DNA of 64,000 bases from Cellulomonas hominis (GTDB taxonomy: Bacteria; Actinomycetota; Actinomycetes; Actinomycetales; Cellulomonadaceae). The translations under genes and the position numbers were made by a program. The stretch is taken from positions 1 through 64,000 of the forward strand of contig NZ_CABEGA010000014.1 in assembly GCF_901521055.1 (NCBI RefSeq), written 5' to 3'. Positions 19,212 to 27,703 of the stretch are shown here, piece after piece. The notes beneath the pieces are model-generated. The model worked only from the letters and a program-made list of their open reading frames with translations, searched no databases and had not been told where the DNA came from. The stretch's first letter is position 1. The number at the start of each line of letters is the position of its first letter.

Positions 19212-21088
19212 TTCTTCTTGGCGTCCGTGGCGGCCTTGGAGCCGGCCGCGTCGGAGGTCAGCGCGGCGATGAAGGCCTCCTGCGGCACGTCGACCCGTCC
19301 GATGGTCTTCATGCGCTTCTTGCCCTCCTTCTGCTTCTCCAGGAGCTTGCGCTTGCGGGTGATGTCGCCGCCGTAGCACTTCGCGAGGACGTCCTTGCGG
19401 ATGGCGCGGATGGTCTCGCGGGCGATCACGCGGGACCCCACGGCCGCCTGGATCGGCACCTCGAACTGCTGGCGCGGGATGAGGTCCTTGAGCTTGGACG
19501 CCATCATGACGCCGTACGCGTAGGCCTTGTCCTTGTGCACGATCGCGCTGAACGCGTCGACCTGCTCGCCCTGCAGCAGGATGTCGACCTTCACCAGGTC
19601 CGCGACCTGGTCGCCGATGGGCTCGTAGTCCAGGCTCGCGTAGCCGCGGGTGCGGGACTTCAGCTGGTCGAAGAAGTCGAACACGATCTCCGCGAGCGGC
19701 AGCGTGTAGCGCATCTCGACGCGGTCCTCGGACAGGTAGTCCATGCCCTGCAGGTCGCCGCGCTTGCCCTGGCAGAGCTCCATGATCGCGCCGATGAACT
19801 CGCTGGGCGCGAGGATCGTCGACTTCACGACCGGCTCGCGGACCTCGCGGATCTTGCCGCCGGGGAACTCGCTCGGGTTGGTGACCGTGACGACCGTGCG
19901 GTCCTCCATCGTCACCTCGTAGACCACGTTGGGGGCCGTCGAGATGAGGTCGAGGTCGAACTCGCGCTCGAGCCGCTCCCGGATGATCTCCAGGTGCAGC
20001 AGGCCGAGGAACCCCACGCGGAACCCGAAGCCCAGCGCGACCGAGGTCTCGGGCTCGTAGTTCAGCGCGGCGTCGTTCAGCTTCAGCTTGTCGAGCGCGT
20101 CGCGCAGCACCGGGTAGTCCGAGCCGTCGATCGGGTACAGGCCCGAGAACACCATCGGCTTCGGGTCGGAGTACCCGCCGAGGGCCTCGGAGGCCGGCTT
20201 CGACATGTTCGTGACGGTGTCGCCGACCTTCGACTGGCGCACGTCCTTCACGCCGGTGATGAGGTAGCCGACCTCGCCGACGCCCAGGCCCTTGGTCGGG
20301 ACCGGCTCCGGGGAGATGACGCCGATCTCGAGCAGCTCGTGGGCGGCGCGGGTCGACATCATGGCGATGCGCTCGCGCGGGTTGAGGTTGCCGTCCTTGA
20401 CCCGCACGTAGGTCACGACGCCGCGGTAGGTGTCGTAGACCGAGTCGAAGATCATCGCGCGGGCCGGGGCGTCCGGGTCGCCCGTCGGCGCCGGCACGAG
20501 CTCCACGATCCGGTTCAGCAGCGCCTCGACGCCCTCGCCCGTCTTGCCCGACACGCGCAGGCAGTCCTCCGGGTCGCCGCCGATGAGGCCCGCGAGCTCC
20601 TCGGCGTACTTCTCGGGCTGGGCGGCCGGCAGGTCGATCTTGTTCAGCACCGGGATGATCTGCAGGTCGTTCTCGAGCGCGAGGTACAGGTTCGCGAGCG
20701 TCTGCGCCTCGATGCCCTGCGCGGCGTCGACCAGCAGCACCGCGCCCTCGCACGCCGCGAGCGACCGGGACACCTCGTACGTGAAGTCCACGTGCCCGGG
20801 GGTGTCGATCATGTTGAGCGCGTAGGGGGTGTCACCCAGCGCCCAGGGCATCCGCACGGCCTGCGACTTGATGGTGATGCCGCGCTCGCGCTCGATGTCC
20901 ATCCGGTCGAGGTACTGCGCCCGCATCGCGCGCGCGTCGACCACGCCGGTGAGCTGCAGCATCCGGTCGGCGAGCGTCGACTTGCCGTGGTCGATGTGCG
21001 CGATGATGCAGAAGTTGCGCAGCAGCTCCGGCGGCGTCGCCGCGGGGGCGATGCGCTGGAACTGGGCGGCGCTCGGGATCGGGGACAC
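19208..21088 (-). CDS. lepA: Elongation factor 4 (back-translocating GTPase)
   Basis: 626 residues. G1 [14 protein letters not shown] (~29-42), switch [16 protein letters not shown], domain III/V and the LepA-specific C-terminal domain ([18 protein letters not shown]) are all present. It binds ribosomes and remodels translocation complexes under stress. The GTG at 21088 is chosen because the family N-terminus begins just after it, whereas the longer open frame overlaps the transglutaminase gene. The C-terminal lysine run ends in the GTGA overlap with hemW. Confidence 0.97.
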   Translation of the reverse strand: MSPIPSAAQFQRIAPAATPPELLRNFCIIAHIDHGKSTLADRMLQLTGVVDARAMRAQYLDRMDIERERGITIKSQAVRMPWALGDTPYALNMIDTPGHVDFTYEVSRSLAACEGAVLLVDAAQGIEAQTLANLYLALENDLQIIPVLNKIDLPAAQPEKYAEELAGLIGGDPEDCLRVSGKTGEGVEALLNRIVELVPAPTGDPDAPARAMIFDSVYDTYRGVVTYVRVKDGNLNPRERIAMMSTRAAHELLEIGVISPEPVPTKGLGVGEVGYLITGVKDVRQSKVGDTVTNMSKPASEALGGYSDPKPMVFSGLYPIDGSDYPVLRDALDKLKLNDAALNYEPETSVALGFGFRVGFLGLLHLEIIRERLEREFDLDLISTAPNVVYEVTMEDRTVVTVTNPSEFPGGKIREVREPVVKSTILAPSEFIGAIMELCQGKRGDLQGMDYLSEDRVEMRYTLPLAEIVFDFFDQLKSRTRGYASLDYEPIGDQVADLVKVDILLQGEQVDAFSAIVHKDKAYAYGVMMASKLKDLIPRQQFEVPIQAAVGSRVIARETIRAIRKDVLAKCYGGDITRKRKLLEKQKEGKKRMKTIGRVDVPQEAFIAALTSDAAGSKAATDAKKK

Positions 21089-21162
21089 GTGCTCCCTCGG
21101 TTTCGTGGGACGGGGCTGCCCCCATGGTCCCACGCCTGCGCCGCAAGCCCGAAGCCGGGGCC

Positions 21163-22008
21163 TTAGGCCTCGCGCGTGATGCGGACCTCCACGTCGAGCG
21201 ACTGGGTGCCCGCACCGGCGAAGATGCCGCGCAGCGGCGGGACGTCGTCGTAGCAGCGCCCCCGGCCGAGCGCGACGTGCTGCTCCCCGACCGCCACCCG
21301 GTTCGTCGGGTCGTACGCCACCCACTCGCCGGCCCACCACTCGACCCACGCGTGCGACTCCCCGACCACGGTCCGGCCGATCTCGCCGTCCCGCTGCGGG
21401 TGCAGGTAGCCCGACACGTACCGGGCGGGGATGCCGACGCTGCGCAGCGCCCCGGCGGCCAGGTGCGCCATGTCCTGGCAGACCCCCTTGCGCGCCGACC
21501 ACGCCTCGCCCGCGGGGGTGTGCACCGCGGTGACCCCCGGCACGTACTCGATCTCGTCGCGCACCGCGTGGCAGATCGCGAGCGCGGCGTCGGTCGGCCC
21601 GAGCCCGGTCGCGGCGTCGGCCGCGAGCGCCGCGACCTCGTCGGGCGCCTGGGTGGTCGGGGTGTCGGACAGGAACTCCGCCAGGCTGTCCCGCAGGCCG
21701 GCGCTGCGCAGGGTCGCCCAGTCCCCGGCGGTGCGCGGGCCGGGCCGCTCGCTCACCTCGACGCGGCTCTCGGCCGTGACGACCAGCGACTCGTGCGGGG
21801 CCAGCACCTCGAAGGCCGTCACCGCGGAGCCCCAGTAGTCGCGGTACTCGTACGCCCAGGTGTGCGGCTGCACGTCGAGCCGCGTGTCCAGCACGGTCTG
21901 CCGCGGCTGCGGCAGCGGGGTCATCCGGGCCTCGTTGTAGGAGGCGGTGACCGGCCGCGTGTACCGGAAGCTCGTGGTGTGCACCACGTGCAGGCGACTG
22001 GTGCCCAT
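21163..22008 (-). CDS. Transglutaminase-like cysteine protease-fold protein
   Basis: 281 residues. The N-terminal bacterial transglutaminase-like domain ([20 protein letters not shown]) is followed by the catalytic core: Cys in [19 protein letters not shown], His in [13 protein letters not shown] and Asp in [13 protein letters not shown]. It is the third gene of the widespread operon (ATP-grasp, alpha-E, transglutaminase) proposed from comparative genomics to make or modify a peptide tag. The biochemical product is unknown. Its ATG shares one base with the alpha-E stop. Confidence 0.92.
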   Translation of the reverse strand: MGTSRLHVVHTTSFRYTRPVTASYNEARMTPLPQPRQTVLDTRLDVQPHTWAYEYRDYWGSAVTAFEVLAPHESLVVTAESRVEVSERPGPRTAGDWATLRSAGLRDSLAEFLSDTPTTQAPDEVAALAADAATGLGPTDAALAICHAVRDEIEYVPGVTAVHTPAGEAWSARKGVCQDMAHLAAGALRSVGIPARYVSGYLHPQRDGEIGRTVVGESHAWVEWWAGEWVAYDPTNRVAVGEQHVALGRGRCYDDVPPLRGIFAGAGTQSLDVEVRITREA

Positions 22009-22934
22009 CAGACGGCCTCCCCGACCCAGGTCGTGACGCCGCCGGACGGGAAGTACCGGCGGCGGATCGCGTCGCTCGCGGCGGCGCACGCCCGCTGCAC
22101 CCGCTCCATCTCCGCGGGCAGGGCGTCCAGCACCTCCGGCAGCGGCCGGTACTCCAGGCTCGTGCGGGCGTGCCCGAGGTGTCGGATCGCCTCCTCCACG
22201 CCCGAGACCCGGGCCGGCTCCAGCGACGTCAGGCACTCCTCCGCCTGGCCGAGCGCGTAGACGATCGACCGCGGGAAGGACCGGTCGAGCAGCAGGAACC
22301 CGGCCGCGCGCTCGTCGGAGTCCATCCCGCGGTAGGTCCGCAGGTAGGCCTCGTGCGCGCCGCAGGACCGCAGCAGCGTCGTCCACCCCGGCCCGCCGGC
22401 ACCCGCGAGCGCCCGCGTGGTGATGAGCCGGGCGGTCATGTCGGCGCGCTCGATGGACCGGCCCAGCACCATGAACCGCCACGTGTCGTCCCGCGAGGTC
22501 GCGGAGTCCGTCAGCCCGGCGACGATCGCCGCCCGCTCCCGCACCCACGTGAAGTAGTCGTGCGGCCGGGTCGGCCGCATCTGGGCGGGCAGCTGGTTCC
22601 AGGCCGTGTTGAGGCACTCCCACAGCTCGGTCGACACGATCTCCCGCGCGCGCCGGGCGTTCTCGCGGGCCGCCGCCAGCGACCCGGCGATCGACGACGG
22701 CGAGACCCGGTCGTACCCGAGCATCTCCAGCACCTGCTGCCGGCCGACCTGCACGTCCGGCGCGGGCGCGGGGCGGTCCATGACGGACAGCAGCGAGCGG
22801 CAGGCCAGGTCCTCCTCCGCCCACGGGTCCTCCAGCAGGATCTGCACGTGCACGTCGAGCAGCCGCGCGGTGTCGTCGGCTCGCTCCACGTACCGGCCGA
22901 TCCAGAACAGCGACTCCGCGATGCGGCTCAGCAC
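22008..22934 (-). CDS. Alpha-E domain-containing protein
   Basis: 308 residues, predicted almost wholly alpha-helical. It starts with the family signature [20 protein letters not shown] and repeats a similar element later ([17 protein letters not shown]). The domain is known only from operons with circularly permuted ATP-grasp and transglutaminase genes, and it may form a complex with them. The GTG start lies 7 nt inside the upstream ATP-grasp gene, so coupling is tight. Confidence 0.92.
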   Translation of the reverse strand: MLSRIAESLFWIGRYVERADDTARLLDVHVQILLEDPWAEEDLACRSLLSVMDRPAPAPDVQVGRQQVLEMLGYDRVSPSSIAGSLAAARENARRAREIVSTELWECLNTAWNQLPAQMRPTRPHDYFTWVRERAAIVAGLTDSATSRDDTWRFMVLGRSIERADMTARLITTRALAGAGGPGWTTLLRSCGAHEAYLRTYRGMDSDERAAGFLLLDRSFPRSIVYALGQAEECLTSLEPARVSGVEEAIRHLGHARTSLEYRPLPEVLDALPAEMERVQRACAAASDAIRRRYFPSGGVTTWVGEAV

Positions 22935-24520
22935 GGCGCACCCCCCGCCGGCACCGCGAGCGCCTGCTGCTGCTGCTCGGCCTGCGACGCCGTGTCGCTC
23001 GGGTGCGCGTCGATCGGCACGGCGGAGTCGACGGCGACCGCGCGGGCCTGTGACGCGGCCGTGCCGCTGTGCCGGCCACGGTGCGGGACGGCCGCGCCCA
23101 GCACCCACGTGTCCTTCGACCCGCCGCCCTGCGAGGAGTTCACGACCAGCTCCCCCTCCGGCAGCGCGACGCGGGTCAGCCCGCCGGGCAGCACCCACAC
23201 CTGGTCGCCGTCGTTCACCGCGAACGGCCGCAGGTCCACGTGCCGCGGGCGCAGGCCGTCCTCGACGAGGGTCGGCACCGTGGAGAGCTGGACGACGGGC
23301 TGCGCGATCCAGCCCCGCGGGTCCTCCCGGAGCCGGTCACGCAGCGCGCCCAGCTCCGCGCGGGACGCCGCCGGGCCGACCACGAGACCCTTGCCGCCCG
23401 AGCCGTCGACCGGCTTCACGACCAGCTCGTCCAGGCGGTCCAGCACCTCCGCGAGCGCCTCGGGCTCCTCCAGGCGCCAGGTGTCGACGTTCGGGATCAC
23501 CGGCTCCTCGCCCAGGTAGTACCGGATGAGGTCGGGCACGTACGTGTAGACGAGCTTGTCGTCCGCCACCCCGTTGCCGACCGCGTTGGCGATCGTCACG
23601 TTGCCGGCCCGCGCGCACGTCATGATCCCGGGGCTGCCGAGCGCCGAGTCCGACCTGAACGCCACCGGGTCCAGGTAGTCGTCGTCCACCCGGCGGTAGA
23701 TCACGTCCACCCGGCGGCGGCCCTGCGTCGTGCGCATCCACACCCGCCCGCCAGCGCAGAACAGGTCCCGGCCCTCGACCAGCTCGACGCCCATCGTCCG
23801 CGCCAGCAGGGAGTGCTCGAAGTACGCCGAGTTGTACACGCCGGGGGTCAGGACGACGACCGTCGGGTCGTCCACCCCCGTCGGGGCGGCGGCCGTCAGC
23901 GCGGCGAGCAGCCGGCGGGGGTAGTCCTGCACCGGGCGGATCCGCAGCGTCGCGAACAGCTCCGGGAACGTCTGGGCCATCGCCCGGCGGTTCGACAGCA
24001 CGTACGACACCCCGCTGGGCACCCGGACGTTGTCCTCCAGCACCCGGAACGTGCCGGTCTCGTCCCGCACCAGGTCGATGCCCGAGACGTGCACCCGCAC
24101 CCCGTTCGGCGGCTGGATGCCCCGCGCCGCACGGTGGAAGTGCGTCGAGGACACGATCAGCCCGCGCGGCACGACCCCGTCGGCCACGGCCTTCTGCGGG
24201 CCGTACACGTCCGCGAGGAACGCCTCCAGCGCCCGCACCCGCTGCGCGACCCCCGGCGCCACGTGGTCCCACTCGTGACCGGCGAGCACCCGCGGCACCA
24301 CGTCCAGCGGGAACGGCCGCTCCTCCCCCGCGAAGTCGAACGTCACGCCCTGCGCGAGGTACGACCGGGCGAGCGCGTCGGCCCGGGCTCGCAGGTCCGT
24401 CGTCGACTGCTGCGCCAGCGCGGCGTGCACGTGCTGGTAGGTCGGGCGCGGTCCCGTGGTCGCGTCCAGCATCTCGTCCCAGGCCGCTCCCGGGGGGTAC
24501 GCGTCGAACAGGTCCGCCAT
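22928..24520 (-). CDS. Circularly permuted type 2 ATP-grasp protein
   Basis: 530 residues. Family signatures are WDEMLDATTGPRPTYQHV at the N-terminus, FRVLEDNVRVPSGVSYVLSNR, GNGVADDKLVYTYVPDLI and VVKPVDGSGGKGLVVGP, which form the permuted ATP-grasp core. Members are predicted to ligate amino or carboxyl groups with ATP. The last ~50 residues (Ala/Gln-rich, EQQQQ) are low complexity. It is the first gene of the three-gene operon. GAGG lies ~8 nt before the ATG. A family B palindrome (24661-24732) occupies the region upstream, shared with the divergent PemK-like gene. Confidence 0.93.
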   Translation of the reverse strand: MADLFDAYPPGAAWDEMLDATTGPRPTYQHVHAALAQQSTTDLRARADALARSYLAQGVTFDFAGEERPFPLDVVPRVLAGHEWDHVAPGVAQRVRALEAFLADVYGPQKAVADGVVPRGLIVSSTHFHRAARGIQPPNGVRVHVSGIDLVRDETGTFRVLEDNVRVPSGVSYVLSNRRAMAQTFPELFATLRIRPVQDYPRRLLAALTAAAPTGVDDPTVVVLTPGVYNSAYFEHSLLARTMGVELVEGRDLFCAGGRVWMRTTQGRRRVDVIYRRVDDDYLDPVAFRSDSALGSPGIMTCARAGNVTIANAVGNGVADDKLVYTYVPDLIRYYLGEEPVIPNVDTWRLEEPEALAEVLDRLDELVVKPVDGSGGKGLVVGPAASRAELGALRDRLREDPRGWIAQPVVQLSTVPTLVEDGLRPRHVDLRPFAVNDGDQVWVLPGGLTRVALPEGELVVNSSQGGGSKDTWVLGAAVPHRGRHSGTAASQARAVAVDSAVPIDAHPSDTASQAEQQQQALAVPAGGAPC

Positions 24521-24660
24521 CCGGTGATCCTCGCCCTCCCGTGTCACGGCCGTGTGTCCGGCCGGGAACGGCGAGGTCACGCCGCGATCCTCCCGCAGCC
24601 CGGCCGCCGGCGCCGTCCGAGCGGCCCACCCACCTTCTCCCGCTCCCCCTCCGTCCGGTC

Positions 24661-24732
24661 GAGGTCGGCAGTGCGGTGCCGGCGTCGGCACCTCCCGCTG
24701 CCGACCTCGCCCGGGGAGTGCCGACATCGCGG
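24661..24732. repeat. Dispersed palindrome, family B, copy 1
   Basis: GAGGTCGGCA opens the element and TGCCGACCTC and TGCCGACATC close it, with GTCGGCACCTC inside. The core GAGGTCGGCA differs from the family A core GAGGTCGTCA by one base, so the two families are probably related. It lies between the divergent ATP-grasp and PemK-like genes. The second copy is at 40279-40350. Confidence 0.75.
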
Positions 24733-24760
24733 GGCAGCCGGCGCCGGTAGCGTGCTCGGC

Positions 24761-25291
24761 ATGGTGCGGACGGCGGCGTGGCGGCGAGGGATCGGCGCGG
24801 TCGCGCGGGTGCTGACGGGGCGTGCGGGGCGGCCGAGGCCCCAGGCCGTCGCGGGCCGGTCCGGCGGGGGCCTGGTCGAAGGGACGCTCCCCGGGGACCA
24901 CGCCGGACCCTGGACGGCGTCCTACTCCCCCGACCTCGATGGCGCCCCGGACCCGGGCGAGGTCGTGTGGACGTGGGTGCCGTACGAGGACGACCCGCGT
25001 CGCGGCAAGGACCGTCCCGTGCTGCTCGTCGGCCGGGACGGGCGCCTGCTCCTCGGGCTGATGCTGACCAGCAAGGACCACGACCGCGACGCCGCCGACG
25101 AGGCCCGGCACGGCCGCCGGTGGCTCGACGTGGGCACCGGCGCCTGGGACGCGCAGCGCCGGCCGAGCGAGGTCCGGCTCGACCGGGTGCTGCGCGTCGA
25201 CCCGGCACGGGTGCGGCGTGAGGGCGCCGTCGTCGACCGCGCGCTGTTCGACCAGGTGGTGGCTGCGGCGAGCGCCGCGTCGACCTGGTAA
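24761..25291 (+). CDS. PemK/MazF-like family protein without adjacent antitoxin
   Basis: 176 residues. The C-terminal ~110 residues fit the PemK/MazF fold: [25 protein letters not shown] and [12 protein letters not shown]. MazF-type proteins are RNA endonucleases, but this longer actinobacterial group is usually solitary and its activity is unproven. No small antitoxin frame precedes or follows it: upstream is a palindromic repeat and downstream the rpsT leader. The first ~45 residues are basic and poorly conserved in appearance. The ATG at 24761 is the first plausible start after the repeat. Confidence 0.75.
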   Translation: MVRTAAWRRGIGAVARVLTGRAGRPRPQAVAGRSGGGLVEGTLPGDHAGPWTASYSPDLDGAPDPGEVVWTWVPYEDDPRRGKDRPVLLVGRDGRLLLGLMLTSKDHDRDAADEARHGRRWLDVGTGAWDAQRRPSEVRLDRVLRVDPARVRREGAVVDRALFDQVVAAASAASTW

Positions 25292-25436
25292 TCTTGCGAG
25301 CTGCGTGTCCGCCCGGGTCGGCGGGCACAAGTCCGGTTCCTCTCCGCGGGTGTCCCCACGCCCCAGTCCCGGTGCCGGACGCGCCCTCTACGACCTGTTC
25401 CTTTCGCTCCGGCGAACACACGAGAGAGTCCACACC

Positions 25437-25697
25437 GTGGCCAACATCAAGTCCCAGATCAAGCGCATCCGCACCAACGAGAAGGCGCGCCTGCGCAACA
25501 AGGCCGTCAAGTCCGAGCTGCGGACGTTCGTGCGCCGCGTGCGCGAGACCGTCGCGAGCGGCGACAAGGAGGCGGCGACCACCGCGCTGACCGCCGCGTC
25601 GAAGAAGCTCGACAAGGCCGTGTCGAAGGGCGTCATCCACGCCAACCAGGCGGCCAACAAGAAGTCGGCGCTGGCGAAGTCGGTCAACTCGATCTGA
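25437..25697 (+). CDS. rpsT: 30S ribosomal protein S20
   Basis: 86 residues, standard S20: starts [20 protein letters not shown] after the GTG-encoded Met and ends in [13 protein letters not shown]. It is a primary 16S rRNA-binding protein. The 145-nt leader after the PemK-like gene, including CGAGAGAG before the GTG, may carry S20 autoregulation, but nothing specific can be identified. Terminated by a hairpin at 25717-25750. Confidence 0.97.
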   Translation: MANIKSQIKRIRTNEKARLRNKAVKSELRTFVRRVRETVASGDKEAATTALTAASKKLDKAVSKGVIHANQAANKKSALAKSVNSI

Positions 25698-25716
25698 CGC
25701 GTCCCCGCGGATCTGC

Positions 25717-25750
25717 ACGAAGGGCGCCACCCTGCGGGTGGCGCCCTTCG
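25717..25750 (+). terminator. rpsT terminator
   Basis: Perfect 14-bp stem, arms 25718-25731 and 25737-25750, short CTGCG loop, followed by TCGTTCC. Located 20 nt after the rpsT stop. Confidence 0.85.
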
Positions 25751-25814
25751 TCGTTCCCGGGGCCTGGTCCCGGCGACCGGAGCGGTCTTCCCCGGTTTCA
25801 CGCCGGAGACGCCC

Positions 25815-25848
25815 GAGGGCGTCACCCCCCCTGCGGGGTGACGCCCTC
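25815..25848 (-). terminator. Terminator of the HTH-TPR regulator gene
   Basis: Perfect 14-bp stem, arms 25815-25828 and 25835-25848, 6-nt loop, 45 nt beyond the regulator's stop on the minus strand. Together with the rpsT hairpin it insulates two converging genes. Confidence 0.75.
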
Positions 25849-25893
25849 TGAGCGGGGGCGGCCCGAGGACCGCCCCGTGGGGAACGCCGGTGG

Positions 25894-27225
25894 TCAGTCC
25901 TGCGCCACCGCGCTCCACGCCTCCCACAGCACCGCGGGGACCGCGGGCCGGAATCCTGCTTCGCGCAGCGCCCGGTCGAAGGCCTGCGCCGCGCCGGTGA
26001 CGTCGCCGTGGCCGAGGAACCGGTCGCCGAGCTCGCGCCAGACGGCGGCCGACTGCCGGGACGCCGACATCATGCCGAGCATGTCCGCCGCCCACCGGTA
26101 CGCCCGCGACGCCGCCGGCACCTCGCCGCGCGCGTGCAGCGCGTCACCGAGGGCGAGCTGCGCGGCGCTGCTCTCCAGCCGCGGCTGGTCGCCGAGCCGG
26201 TCGAGCGCCGCCCGGGCGTAGCCCTCGGCCGCGATCGGGTCGCCCTGCATGAGGTGCCCGCGCGACCGCTCGACGTCGAGGCGCGCCATCTCCACCTCGG
26301 AGCCCGACACCGCCAGCTCCGGGGCGGCCCGGTCGAGCTGCTCCAGCGCCATGGCGGGCTCCGCCGGGTCGCTCCGCAGCAGCAGCCACGCGTAGTTCAG
26401 GCGCAGACGCGGGATGTCGCGGCTGACCTCGCCCTCACCGAGCAGCGCGAGCGCCCGCTCGGTGTAGCGCTTGGCGAGCGCGTAGTCGTGGCGCTGCTCC
26501 GCGACGAGCGCGGCGTTCCAGTACACCGAGCCGCGGCCGCGCGGCGTGCCGAGCTGCTCGGCCTGCCGGATCAGCTCCGACGCGCGGTGCGTGGCGTACA
26601 GCAGGTCGCCGCGCTCGACGTAGGCCCACAGCGTGGTGGAGCCGAGCCGCAGGTGCTCGTCCGTGCCGGTGAGGCCGGCCTCCTCGAGCTCCAGCAGCTG
26701 ACGGTCCCCGACCTCGATCGCGCGGCCCAGGTCGCCGGACTCCACGTAGGAGGCGACGAGCGCGGTCGCGGTCGCGGCGGCGTCGAGGTGGTGCGCGTCC
26801 GCACGGGACTGGGTCAGCAGCGGCTCGAGCACCCCGACGGCGGACTCGAGGTCACCGAGCATCTCGTACGCCTGGGCGAGCGCGAGCCGGGAGTCGACGC
26901 GGACCTGCCGCGTCACGGACTCGAGGTCCAGGGCCAGGATGCGGTCGCGGGCGGAGGACGCCTCGCCGGACACCAGGTCCAGGCGGGCGTAGTCGAGCGC
27001 GAGCTTGGCCCGCGCCTCGGCCGGGCCCTCGTCGCCGTGCTTGAGGTACTCGACCGTCGACCCCAGCCGCTCGGCCAGGACGGCGAGCGCGGCGTCGGTG
27101 GGTTCCCGTCGGCCGGACTCGATCAGCGAGATGTAGCTCGGCGAGAGCGCGTCACCGGCGAGGGCCGTCTGGGAGAGCCCAGCGGCCAACCGCGCCTGGC
27201 GGACGCGGTCAGCAATGGAGGTCAT
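25894..27225 (-). CDS. HTH-TPR regulator (RRNPP-like architecture)
   Basis: 443 residues. A Cro/C1-type helix-turn-helix covers residues ~4-60 (RQARLAAGLSQTALAGDALS, then YISLIESGRREPT). From residue ~70 to the end helices repeat at TPR spacing, for example LALAQAYEMLGDLESAVGVL and ALGDALHARGEVPAASRAY. This HTH-plus-TPR layout is that of peptide-sensing RRNPP receptors (PlcR, Rgg, Rap relatives), though similar actinobacterial proteins are also annotated simply as HTH regulators. A tiny secreted-peptide gene lies 131 nt upstream on the same strand. ATG at 27225 matches the family start; a TGTCAC element lies 4 nt before it. Ligand unknown. Confidence 0.85.
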   Translation of the reverse strand: MTSIADRVRQARLAAGLSQTALAGDALSPSYISLIESGRREPTDAALAVLAERLGSTVEYLKHGDEGPAEARAKLALDYARLDLVSGEASSARDRILALDLESVTRQVRVDSRLALAQAYEMLGDLESAVGVLEPLLTQSRADAHHLDAAATATALVASYVESGDLGRAIEVGDRQLLELEEAGLTGTDEHLRLGSTTLWAYVERGDLLYATHRASELIRQAEQLGTPRGRGSVYWNAALVAEQRHDYALAKRYTERALALLGEGEVSRDIPRLRLNYAWLLLRSDPAEPAMALEQLDRAAPELAVSGSEVEMARLDVERSRGHLMQGDPIAAEGYARAALDRLGDQPRLESSAAQLALGDALHARGEVPAASRAYRWAADMLGMMSASRQSAAVWRELGDRFLGHGDVTGAAQAFDRALREAGFRPAVPAVLWEAWSAVAQD

Positions 27226-27245
27226 GGGTGTCACTGTACCTATGA

Positions 27246-27287
27246 CGAGCCGTGACGGCGAGCATGTCACCCGTCCGCCACGGCTCG
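27246..27287. promoter_or_regulatory. Inverted repeat between peptide gene and HTH-TPR gene
   Basis: CGAGCCGTG (27246-27254) pairs with CACGGCTCG (27279-27287), 9 bp, 24-nt loop. The loop contains GTCAC. It could be an attenuator of peptide-gene transcription or an operator for the regulator gene. Position alone does not decide. Confidence 0.45.
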
Positions 27288-27356
27288 CACGGCGATCCCC
27301 CGGCCCGCCCCGTCCACCGAGAGCCAGCAGGGCGAGCCGGGAGGCGCCGAAGGCGT

Positions 27357-27494
27357 TCAGACCGCGATCCGGCAGCAGCCGGTCGCACCGCTCTGGATCT
27401 TGACGATGCCGGCGGCGTTGGCGGCGCCCGAGGCACCGAGGGTCAGGGTCAGGGCGAGGGCGGTGGTCGCGAGGGCCTTCAGCGCAGTACGCAT
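27357..27494 (-). CDS. Small secreted peptide precursor, candidate signal peptide
   Basis: 45 residues. A basic start MRTALK is followed by a hydrophobic core ALATTALALTLTLGASG and a signal peptidase I site at ANA|AG. The predicted mature peptide has about 18 residues, is Gly-rich and ends GCCRIAV with two adjacent cysteines. AGGAGA lies 6 nt before the ATG, an excellent ribosome binding site, which argues the gene is real despite its size. It is transcribed toward the HTH-TPR regulator gene. Upstream sit two direct CTGTCACA repeats and a perfect 14-bp palindrome. It could be an extracellular signal, a bacteriocin-like peptide or a structural secreted peptide. Confidence 0.72.
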   Translation of the reverse strand: MRTALKALATTALALTLTLGASGAANAAGIVKIQSGATGCCRIAV

Positions 27495-27504
27495 GGGATG
27501 TCTC

Positions 27505-27533
27505 CTGTCACAGAACGTTGACTCTCTGTCACA
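27505..27533. promoter_or_regulatory. Direct repeat CTGTCACA, 21-nt period, before the peptide gene
   Basis: CTGTCACA at 27505-27512 and 27526-27533, exactly two helical turns apart. The core TGTCAC also occurs at 27229-27234 and 27265-27270 before the HTH-TPR gene. Such phased repeats suit a dimeric regulator. Binding by the neighbouring HTH protein is inference. Confidence 0.5.
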
Positions 27534-27548
27534 ACGATCATGACTTAC

Positions 27549-27562
27549 GCGAAGCGCTTCGC
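27549..27562. promoter_or_regulatory. LacI-type palindrome GCGAAGCGCTTCGC
   Basis: A perfect 14-bp palindrome with the central CG of LacI-family operators (compare the CelR-type box TGGGAGCGCTCCCA). It lies 55 nt before the peptide gene ATG in the divergent region shared with the EAL gene, so a sugar-responsive repressor could control one or both. Confidence 0.55.
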
Positions 27563-27703
27563 ACCACCGCCTGAGCGTTTTCGCAGCATGTCCGCCCATA
27601 CGGGTGAATCAGCAGGTGATGCGCCGCACGATCGCGGGACATCACCCCCGGTCAGAGAAGTTCCCCGGTGTCATGCGGCCCGTCCTGTGGTGTCATAGAC
27701 GAC

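Noticed and set aside
24521-25436. Complete toxin-antitoxin pair with the PemK/MazF-like gene
   Set aside because: No short antitoxin-like frame with a ribosome binding site lies immediately before or after the gene on the plus strand.
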